From: Thermoanaerobaculales bacterium
Lineage (GTDB): Bacteria > Acidobacteriota > Thermoanaerobaculia > Thermoanaerobaculales > Sulfomarinibacteraceae
NCBI GenBank assembly: GCA_029932545.1
Contig: JAOZPW010000094.1
Coordinates: 1 to 10,006, forward strand
Length of the DNA: 10,006 nt
Direction of reading: 5' to 3'
The translations under genes and the position numbers were made by a program. Of the stretch, positions 1 to 8,156 are shown in pieces. Each line of letters starts with the position of its first letter. Position 1 is the first letter of the stretch. The notes below the pieces were generated by a model. It was not told where the DNA came from and made no database searches. It worked only from the letters and a program-made list of their open reading frames with translations.

Positions 1-1675
1 ACGACGATTTCGAGCACCTCTTCGATGGAGTTGATCTTCTGGCGACACCGATTCATCTGGAAGCCGGCGGCAACGCCTTCGCGACCGCAGCCGCCTTCAT
101 TGCCGCCCTCCGCCGTCGAGGAATCAACCCCAAAACCGTGCACGGCTCGTTCAATCTCGATCCCCTGGCAGCTCTGGTTGGCGACGGGGTGCTCGCGTAC
201 GGCCTCGACAGGTCCTTTGACTTGATGACTCCGTTGGCCGCCTGGTGCCTGGAAAAGGCGCCAGGCATCAGGGCCCTCTCGGTCTCTACCCTGCCCTACC
301 ACTCAGCCGGCGCCACACCGGTCCAGGAATTGGCCCTGGCGTTGGCAACCGGAATCGACTCACTGCGCACTATGGAACGCGGGGGACTCGAACCCGAAGC
401 CGCCTGCCGGCAGATCCGCTTCCTCTTCGCCACAGGACGGGATTTTTTCACCGAAGCGGCAAAACTCCGGGCCTTCAGACGCATCTGGGCTCAGGCCGCT
501 GCCTCGTGTGGAGTCGATGGCGTGGAAGCGGCCGCGGTGATTCACAGCGTGTCGTCAATGAGAAATCTGACGACCCGGGATCCCTGGGTCAATCTCCTCA
601 GGGTCACAGTGGGCGCCTTCGCCTCGACGGTCGGCGGCGCCGACACCGTGACCACCCTTCCCTTTGACGCACCGATCGGCCCGTCGGATCTACTGGCACG
701 GCGCATGGCCCTCAATACACAAACCATATGCCGTGAAGAGTGTCATCTCGACCAGGTCGTTGACCCGGGTGGAGGCTCGTGGTTCATTGAAAAATTGACC
801 GAGGACCTCGCTCGGGCCGCCTGGACCCTCTTCCAAGAGATCGAAAACCTGGGCGGCATGAGACGCCTGGTCGCCGAAGATGGACTGACACGCCTCCTGG
901 CGCCGGCCGCCGAACGGGCCCGCCGCGAGGTGTCCCGTCGAAAGGCGCCGGTCACCGGTGTCAGCACCTGGCCCAATCTGGGCGAGACGCCCGTCACTCG
1001 GAATTTACCTGACGTCCAGGCCCTGCTCGACCGGACCAGTTCCCGGAGACCAGGAGCGGATGTCTCCGACCACCTCGAACACCTGGCAAAATCGGCGGCG
1101 GGAGGAACGGCTTCTCTGATGGAAGCTGCGATCGAGGCCGCTGATGCCGGCGCAACCATGACCCAATTGGCCGGGGCTCTGCAATTCGGGTCCCGGCCCT
1201 CTCGCACCGTGCCCCTGCCCCGCATCAGCGACGCCGCACCCTTTGAACACCTGCGCGACGTCTCGGACGCCATGCTCGCTGAGAACGGCTCACGACCGAC
1301 GATCTTCCTGGCCAACCTCGGCCCCATCCCCGAACACACGGCCCGAGCCACATTCGCCAAGAATTTCTTCGAGGCCGGCGGCATCGAGGCGGTTGCCAAC
1401 GGAGGCTTTGACACCACCGAGACGGCGATTGAGAGCTTTCTTTCATCGGGCGCACACCTGGCATGCATCTGTTCATCAGACGTCCTCTACGCCGAAGGCG
1501 CACAGCCACTGGCCGAGGCACTCAAGAGCGCAGGAGCACTGGCCGTCTGTCTGGCGGGCCGTCCCGGAGACAACGAGGCCCTGTGGCGCGAGGCCGGAGT
1601 CGATCACTTCATCTTCATAGGCTGCGATGTTCTGGAAACCCTGCAGTCATTGATGCAGGTGGCGGAGGTGGCATC

Positions 1676-1679
<4 letters not shown>
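1..1679 (+). CDS. mutA: Methylmalonyl-CoA mutase small (beta) subunit, 5'-truncated by window edge
   Basis: The first complete codon is base 3, so 558 residues are visible; roughly the first hundred residues of this family (about 620-640 aa) lie outside the window. Most of the visible part is the mutase TIM-barrel region, with family stretches such as LPFDAPIGPSDLLARRMALNTQ and DPGGGSWFIE. The C-terminal part (from about base 1280) has the fold region of a cobalamin-binding domain. At bases 1314-1343, where the large subunit has KMGQDGHDRG, this protein reads NLGPIPEHTA. The Lys, Asp and cobalt-ligating His positions are therefore Asn, Ile and Glu, so this chain cannot bind B12 in the usual way. 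That is the known hallmark of the non-catalytic MutA subunit, which pairs with MutB. Its stop overlaps the mutB start (ATGA), which indicates translational coupling. The assignment is firm; only the N-terminus is unseen. Confidence 0.95.
1664..1668 (+). promoter_or_regulatory. Ribosome binding site of mutB
   Basis: A GGAGG core inside the end of mutA lies 7 nt before the ATG at 1676. It decides the start of mutB against the much longer open frame that runs from 1463 through mutA. The chosen start also gives the 4-nt ATGA overlap typical of coupled subunit genes. Confidence 0.75.
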
Positions 1680-3824
<2,145 letters not shown>

Positions 3825-3826
<2 letters not shown>

Positions 3827-3855
3827 AAAAGCCCAGGGGCGTGAACCCCTGGGCT
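3825..3855 (-). terminator. Intrinsic terminator of the minus-strand DUF4397-type gene
   Basis: A perfect 10-bp stem pairs AGCCCAGGGG (3830-3839) with CCCCTGGGCT (3846-3855) around a 6-nt loop. Read on the minus strand it is followed directly by six T (3830-3825; the last stem base is shared with the run), a textbook rho-independent terminator for the gene ending at 3893. On the plus strand no T-run follows, so as a terminator it points leftward. The A-run that makes the U-tract includes the last two bases of the mutB stop codon. Confidence 0.85.
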
Positions 3856-3861
3856 GGTGTG

Positions 3862-3890
3862 AAATCGGACCGGCAGGGCCGGATTGATTT
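3862..3890 (+). terminator. Second hairpin in the convergent gap; possible mutB terminator
   Basis: AAATCGGACCGGC (3862-3874) can pair with GCCGGATTGATTT (3878-3890) across an AGG loop, with one A-A mismatch and two G-U pairs. On the plus strand the 3' side ends in ATTGATTTAATT. This is a modest U-rich tail, partly inside the stem, so it could terminate mutB, though less convincingly than the neighbouring hairpin. On the minus strand it begins 2 bases after the stop codon of the opposing gene, so it may instead stabilise that mRNA's 3' end. Confidence 0.45.
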
Positions 3891-3892
3891 AA

Positions 3893-5257
3893 TTACTGCG
3901 CCATTACCGTGGTCGGATCCGACGTTGGATTGTCGAGCACCGAACCGTAGACGGCGAACGCCCCGCCATGGGTTTCAGACCATACTTCAATGTAGCCCGC
4001 TTCGATCGGCCGTGCGTCGCCGAAAATGCGGTTCTTCTGAGTGTTGCCCCACGGCGGCAGATCGACAAAACTGGAGGCCCACAATGTACCGTCCGCGGCA
4101 TAACGTTTCCATTTGACGGTGATCGGGGACGCGGTCCCGTTTAAGATCCCGAGGTTCGAACGGAAATTAGCGTTTTCGGTCATGAACATGACGCGTTTGA
4201 CGGTTCCTGCCTGGATCAAATCCGCGGACGCAATTCCCGCCATGCCCTGACCATAGGTGCCGTCTTCAGTCTGATTGAAGGTGCGGGAGAAGATCGAAAG
4301 ATGCTCGCTGTCGCAGATGACGCCCAGGGCGCCAACGACCGGGGTATCGTCCCCGAATCCGAATACGCTTTGGAGCACATCAGCATGCCGCACGGCATGT
4401 GCGGCCTCCAAAGTGAAGCTCTCGGACATCAGGGGATCGCTGTTGTCGGCGTTACGGGGCAGCCACATTAACTGGTAGGTCACTGCGGCGACGTCGGTGT
4501 TGAGGATATCAACGTCGGTGACGAAGGTCGAACCCGCCGCGCCCTTGTCGCGGGCCGCAGCCGGCACGAAGGAGTAGAAGTCCTGGTCACCCTGGCCCTC
4601 GTCGGCCTCGAGACCCGTCAGGTAGATAGTGTAATACCTCGTTGCCCTCAGCCACACCCCTGAAAGGTCAACGACAGTTTCGGTCTCACCCGAATCGCGG
4701 ATCACAAAATCGTAGGTACCAGCGGGCATTTGGAAGAAATCCGAGGACTGGCGGAACTCGATGTCCGAGTGGAGGACGTCGCCACCGGTGATGGCGAAGT
4801 CCATGGCCCCGGCATCCGGCGAGGTATGAACGAAACGCACATATGCATCGCTCGGGCTGCTCCCGCCCCCACTGGAGACAACCTCGAGAAGCTCGAGGTC
4901 ATCGGCCATTCCGGTCAGGACCAGAGTGCGTTCGGTCCCTGGCTCGAAGATGACACCCTGTTCGATCAACAGTGAGTCCGTCTCCCCTGCCGGGTAGACC
5001 CTGACGAGGAAGTTTCCGGAACCTATATCCGCCGCGTCCGAGATTTGGTCGAACGCGACGTTCTCGGCCTGTCGATTCTGGGCGACGTAAAGGTCTACAG
5101 GCCCGAGGTCGGGTGAGGCATTGAGCAGACGCATCTGCGCACCACTTGAAACGAAGCCGTCAAGAACGACGACAGCATCAAGCGGGGTTGCCGCGTTGGC
5201 GGGTACTGGATTGAGTACCGTCACGGTAATGGCTAAAGCAACAAAAAGAAATCTCAT
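3893..5257 (-). CDS. Secreted protein with two DUF4397-like repeats and an unassigned C-terminal domain
   Basis: This 454-aa protein is predicted to be exported. Residues 1-22 form a signal peptide: a short Arg-containing start, a hydrophobic core, and an ANA cleavage motif before Ala23. Two related beta-rich repeats follow. Residues 41-125 start MRLLNASPDLGPVDLYVAQ, and residues 139-217 start VRFVHTSPDAGAMDFAI; both carry the SPDxGxxD signature of DUF4397 domains and end in a TLVLTG or TIYLTG strand. A glycine/serine linker (129-136) separates them. Residues 230-454 form a separate beta-rich region ending in a GSVLDNPTSDPTTV motif, a kind I recall from secreted proteins of Acidobacteriota but cannot assign a function. 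The only cysteine is Cys315, and no sorting anchor is visible. The start is fixed by a strong Shine-Dalgarno. The gene lies opposite to mutB and meaB with its own terminator, so a metabolic link to them is not implied. A role in cell-surface or extracellular interactions is only a guess. Confidence 0.88.
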   Translation of the reverse strand: MRFLFVALAITVTVLNPVPANAATPLDAVVVLDGFVSSGAQMRLLNASPDLGPVDLYVAQNRQAENVAFDQISDAADIGSGNFLVRVYPAGETDSLLIEQGVIFEPGTERTLVLTGMADDLELLEVVSSGGGSSPSDAYVRFVHTSPDAGAMDFAITGGDVLHSDIEFRQSSDFFQMPAGTYDFVIRDSGETETVVDLSGVWLRATRYYTIYLTGLEADEGQGDQDFYSFVPAAARDKGAAGSTFVTDVDILNTDVAAVTYQLMWLPRNADNSDPLMSESFTLEAAHAVRHADVLQSVFGFGDDTPVVGALGVICDSEHLSIFSRTFNQTEDGTYGQGMAGIASADLIQAGTVKRVMFMTENANFRSNLGILNGTASPITVKWKRYAADGTLWASSFVDLPPWGNTQKNRIFGDARPIEAGYIEVWSETHGGAFAVYGSVLDNPTSDPTTVMAQ

Positions 5258-5263
5258 GGGAAG

Positions 5264-5270
5264 TCCTCCT
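5264..5270 (-). promoter_or_regulatory. Ribosome binding site of the DUF4397-type gene
   Basis: The minus strand reads AGGAGGA here, a near-perfect anti-16S match, 6 nt before the ATG at 5257. It fixes the start, which also gives a well-formed signal peptide. Confidence 0.85.
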
Positions 5271-5277
5271 CTTTCGA

Positions 5278-5306
5278 TTGGCGGAATCTTCCGCCTCCAT
5301 TAAATT
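5278..5306 (+). promoter_or_regulatory. Candidate sigma-70-type promoter for meaB with overlapping inverted repeat
   Basis: TTGGCG (5278-5283) and TAAATT (5301-5306) are separated by exactly 17 nt; each matches the consensus at 4 of 6 positions. Transcription would start near 5313 and give a leader of about 75 nt before the meaB ATG. A perfect inverted repeat, GGCGGAA-TC-TTCCGCC (5280-5295), overlaps the -35 box and the spacer, an operator-like position. Because meaB is cut off from mutAB by an opposite-strand gene, a promoter is needed in this gap. The boxes alone are weak evidence. Confidence 0.35.
5280..5295. repeat. Perfect inverted repeat in the divergent leader region
   Basis: The arms GGCGGAA and TTCCGCC (7 bp each, 2-nt centre) lie between the two divergent genes, 9 bases upstream of the Shine-Dalgarno of the minus-strand gene. 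It could be a protein binding site. In the minus-strand mRNA leader it could be a small hairpin with a 6-bp stem and a 4-nt loop. Nothing in the sequence decides between these. Confidence 0.55.
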
Positions 5307-5346
5307 GGGCCGAATATTACGCGACCGGTGTCTACAACTGCGTGAA

Positions 5347-5365
5347 GGAGGGGAATATTCCCTCC
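5347..5365 (+). other. G/C hairpin in the meaB leader
   Basis: GGAGGG (5347-5352) pairs with CCCTCC (5360-5365) around the loop GAATATT. The 5' arm is also the best Shine-Dalgarno-like string in the leader (AAGGAGGGG, 5345-5353), but it lies 33 nt before the likely ATG start, too far to serve it. The hairpin has no T-run after it, so it is not an intrinsic terminator. Confidence 0.4.
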
Positions 5366-5386
5366 CCCGTGCTACCGTTGTCACGG

Positions 5387-6382
5387 ATGAAACGGCCCAG
5401 ATTAACAACCGACGACTACATCGAGGGCATCCGGGGGCACGACCGTGCGATCCTCGGGCGGGCGATCACCCTGGTGGAGTCCAACAATGCCGAACACCGG
5501 GTGCAGGCCCAGGAACTGCTGCGCTTCCTTCTGCCCGACACCGGCGGGGCTCATCGAATAGGAATCTCAGGGGTTCCCGGCGCCGGCAAGAGCACTTTCA
5601 TCGAGGCATTCGGGATGTTCCTCATCGGACAAGGCCATCGGGTGGCCGTGCTGGCGGTCGACCCGTCGTCCACCCGCACGAAAGGCTCGATCCTCGGCGA
5701 CAAGACCCGGATGGAACAACTTTCCGCCATGGATGAGGCCTTCATTCGGCCCTCCCCCACCGGCGGTTCACTGGGCGGGGTCGGACGCAAGACCCGCGAG
5801 ACAATCATGGTCTGTGAGGCTGCGGGCTTCGATGTCGTCCTGGTGGAAACCGTCGGGGTCGGCCAATCCGAGACGCTGGTCGCAGACATGGTCGATGTCT
5901 TTTTGGTGCTGGTATTGTCCGGCGCCGGCGACGAGCTCCAAGGGATCAAGAGGGGCATCCTGGAGCTGGCCGACATCGTTGCCGTCAACAAGGCAGACGG
6001 CGACAACATCAACGCTACCGAGGTCGCACGAGCGGAATACGAGAGAGCCTTCCAACTTTTCCGCCCTCCCGGTCATGCGCCCTGGGATCCTCGTGCGGTC
6101 GTCTGCTCGGCTCTGACCGGGCTCGGACTGGACGACTTGTGGACCTTGATCGAAGACCATCGCCGGATGATCACGAGCAATGGCGCACTAGACGAAAAAC
6201 GAAGCCGTCAACGCCTTCGGTGGATGTGGTCAATGGTCGACGACGCCGTGATGGAGGCCGTCCGCTCCCATCCCGAAGTTTCCTTCCGGCTCTCCGGTCT
6301 TCAAGCCGAGGTCCTGACCGGAACGACCACAGCCACCGCCGCCGCCGAGGCGATCCTCCGTGCGTTCGGGATCGGCAGGTAA
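5387..6382 (+). CDS. meaB: Methylmalonyl-CoA mutase-associated GTPase MeaB (ArgK/MMAA family)
   Basis: The 331-aa P-loop GTPase docks on methylmalonyl-CoA mutase, gates loading of adenosylcobalamin and helps protect or replace inactivated cofactor; it is the bacterial counterpart of human MMAA. Motifs in order: Walker A/G1 GVPGAGKST (62-70), AVDPSS (90-95), GSILGDKTRM (100-109), RPSPTGGSLGG (121-131), the G3 region VETVGVGQSE (153-162), base-recognition NKAD (201-204), and SAL (241-243, G5). The C-terminal helices (about 265-331) fit the dimerisation arm of the family. The ATG at 5387 was chosen because the protein then lines up with ArgK/MeaB at its N-terminus (TTDDYIEGIRGHDRAILGRA). The frame stays open back to a GTG at 5342. 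No good Shine-Dalgarno precedes 5387, so the start is less sure than the function. It ends 4 bases from the stop of the convergent channel gene. Confidence 0.95.
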   Translation: MKRPRLTTDDYIEGIRGHDRAILGRAITLVESNNAEHRVQAQELLRFLLPDTGGAHRIGISGVPGAGKSTFIEAFGMFLIGQGHRVAVLAVDPSSTRTKGSILGDKTRMEQLSAMDEAFIRPSPTGGSLGGVGRKTRETIMVCEAAGFDVVLVETVGVGQSETLVADMVDVFLVLVLSGAGDELQGIKRGILELADIVAVNKADGDNINATEVARAEYERAFQLFRPPGHAPWDPRAVVCSALTGLGLDDLWTLIEDHRRMITSNGALDEKRSRQRLRWMWSMVDDAVMEAVRSHPEVSFRLSGLQAEVLTGTTTATAAAEAILRAFGIGR

Positions 6383-6386
6383 GGGC

Positions 6387-7676
6387 TCACTTATCAGGCA
6401 CAATCTCGGTATCACCCCCGGATACTCCAGGAATAGTGACGGCATTACCGTCTCTCAAAGCGGCAAATTCGGGTGACATGATCTCCACTCCCGCCTCGTT
6501 GAAGGCATCCAGGATATTTGCATGGAGATCCGACGTAATTCTCGGAAGCAAATGGGGTTGGTGGATTGTTACGTTGAGTTCATACACGATCGAAAAATCC
6601 CCGAGTTCGAGTTGTCGAACAAAGGGTTCCGGCTTCTCATCAACACCATCGACTTGAACTGCGGCGGCAATCAGAAGATCACGAACTTGCCTCCAATCAA
6701 CGTCATAGCCGATGGACAGCGTCGTATGGTGAATCAGACCCTTTTTCTTGACCTGGGCGTTGAAATTGACGATATGGTCGCCCATGACCTTGGCGTTGGG
6801 AATAGCAACCTCGATATTCTTCGACGTCCGAATACGAGTTACAAGCAGTGTTTTTTCGACCACGATGCCCTCAATGTCCGAGATTCGAACCCGATCACCC
6901 ACCTTGAAAGCACGCATGTAGATCAGAAGAACACCGGCAATGACGTTGGCAACGGCACTCGTTGAACCAAGGGAAATCAATACCCCGATGAAGATCGAAA
7001 TGCCTTGAAAGGCCTTCGAATGGGCCCCCGGCAGGTAGGGAAAGGTCATTACCACCGCAAAAATGATAATGAAGAGCTTGATGATGTTGAAGGTTGGAAT
7101 CGCCCACTCCGGGTAGAATCCATGAATCCGAATCCGTTCTGACTCAATCCCGCTGAATACCAGATGCACGAGCCGAATCGTGTACCACGCCAAGATGCCG
7201 ATAATGGCTATGACCAGCAAGTTGGGAATGAAGTTGATGATCGATTTTCCGGCCGCCAGGAGAACCCCGCCGGTAAGCTCGAAAGCACGCACAGATACTC
7301 GCTCAGTCCATGTGAACAAGCGACAACCGAAAGCAAGAGCAGTGAACAGCACCCAGACCGACACAATCAGCCGGAACCCTCGAATGACAAGAACAAGAAA
7401 GGCTGCAACGTCCTCCCCAGACAAAATCTCCTGCTGCTGGACCTGGATACCCTTGAGGCTCTCCGCCCGGTCGTTGACTCGCTGTTCCAGGCTTCCACCA
7501 ATGACCCGAATGATTCGTATCAGCACCAGCGTCACGAGCACAACGACAACAGCAAGGCCGAGACCGATCAGAAGATGTCCCGAAACAGCAAGCCCTTTAT
7601 AGAAATCAATGATCGTTGAAAAAAACTGTCTCACCGACTCCACAACACTCCCCAAACTGCACTTTGGCGTGCCCAT
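6387..7676 (-). CDS. MscS-family mechanosensitive ion channel
   Basis: The 429-aa inner-membrane channel is expected to open under membrane tension and release small solutes on hypo-osmotic shock. Hydrophobic segments lie at about 34-58, 91-118, 149-175 and 195-215. The pore-lining segment at about 223-254 is glycine- and alanine-rich and ends LLIYMRAFKVGDRVRI. This is followed by the family's beta domain with AIPNAKVMGDHIVNF (291-305), matching the IPNGKI..NIINF stretch of MscS, and by an alpha/beta cytoplasmic domain to about 405. The extra N-terminal helices make it longer than E. coli MscS (286 aa). No Shine-Dalgarno precedes the ATG at 7676; a GTG at 7643 (Val12) has GGGGAG just before it and could be the true start. 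The gene is 27 nt downstream of tsaE and may be its operon partner, but its GC content is visibly lower. The physiological solute is unknown. Confidence 0.92.
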   Translation of the reverse strand: MGTPKCSLGSVVESVRQFFSTIIDFYKGLAVSGHLLIGLGLAVVVVLVTLVLIRIIRVIGGSLEQRVNDRAESLKGIQVQQQEILSGEDVAAFLVLVIRGFRLIVSVWVLFTALAFGCRLFTWTERVSVRAFELTGGVLLAAGKSIINFIPNLLVIAIIGILAWYTIRLVHLVFSGIESERIRIHGFYPEWAIPTFNIIKLFIIIFAVVMTFPYLPGAHSKAFQGISIFIGVLISLGSTSAVANVIAGVLLIYMRAFKVGDRVRISDIEGIVVEKTLLVTRIRTSKNIEVAIPNAKVMGDHIVNFNAQVKKKGLIHHTTLSIGYDVDWRQVRDLLIAAAVQVDGVDEKPEPFVRQLELGDFSIVYELNVTIHQPHLLPRITSDLHANILDAFNEAGVEIMSPEFAALRDGNAVTIPGVSGGDTEIVPDK

Positions 7677-7703
7677 TAAATTTACACCAATTCAAAAAAA
7701 CCT

Positions 7704-8156
7704 TCACCGGTGGGAAATCTCAATCCGCCGAGTTTCATCGCTTCCCCTTTCCAGGGAAACCCGCCACAGAGCCACACCCGCCCCAAAAAACCGACTGAGG
7801 GCCGGTCGAGGCCACTCCACCGCGACCACTGCCTCCTCGTCCGCCAGGAATTCCTCCAACCCGATCTCCCGCAGCGCTTCCGGGTCATCGGAAAGACGAT
7901 AAAGATCGACATGATGAAGTACCGACACTAAGCCGGTACACGGATAGGACTGCACGACGACGAAGGTCGGAGAACTGGCATCTATTGGATCGCCCCCAAG
8001 ACCTTTGAGCAACCCACGGACGAAGGTCGTCTTCCCGGCGGCGAGATCGCCCTCGAGCAGAATGACATCCCCAGGCTCGACCCGATGCGCCAAGGCCTCA
8101 CCGCAGGCCTCGGTTTCGGCCGGACTCTCAGCACGAACAATCTCAGATGCCGCCAT
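7704..8156 (-). CDS. tsaE: tRNA threonylcarbamoyladenosine biosynthesis ATPase TsaE
   Basis: The 150-aa cytoplasmic ATPase (formerly YjeE) works with TsaB and TsaD to place the t6A modification at position 37 of ANN-decoding tRNAs. The sequence shows the P-loop GDLAAGKTT (36-44), SSPTF (61-65), HVDLYRL (82-88) and VEWP (113-116), all in the usual order and at the usual family length. The ATG at 8156 is preferred because it overlaps the nnr stop by one base (TGATG), a coupling arrangement; a TTG one codon upstream (8159) is also in frame. TsaB and TsaD are not in the window. The nnr-tsaE pair is also adjacent in E. coli (yjeF-yjeE), which supports the call. Confidence 0.96.
   Translation of the reverse strand: MAASEIVRAESPAETEACGEALAHRVEPGDVILLEGDLAAGKTTFVRGLLKGLGGDPIDASSPTFVVVQSYPCTGLVSVLHHVDLYRLSDDPEALREIGLEEFLADEEAVVAVEWPRPALSRFFGAGVALWRVSLERGSDETRRIEISHR

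Noticed and set aside
743..1468. 241-codon minus-strand frame opposite mutA
   Set aside because: Its Arg/Ser/Ala-rich low-complexity translation mirrors the codon bias of mutA; it is a shadow frame.
1463..1675. Upstream extension of the mutB frame into mutA
   Set aside because: It overlaps the coding end of mutA by over 200 bases, its translation is Arg/Gly-rich shadow sequence, and a proper RBS sits in front of the ATG at 1676.
5311..5342. Minus-strand promoter for the DUF4397-type gene (TAATAT -10-like box at 5319-5314)
   Set aside because: No acceptable -35 hexamer at 16-18 nt; the nearest TTGTAG is only 12 nt away. Not listed as a feature.
7690..7722. Possible terminator between tsaE and the channel gene (T-run on the minus strand)
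   Set aside because: Seven T follow the CACCGGTG palindrome, but that palindrome has no loop and the flanks pair only poorly, so no stable hairpin can form. The two genes may still be co-transcribed.
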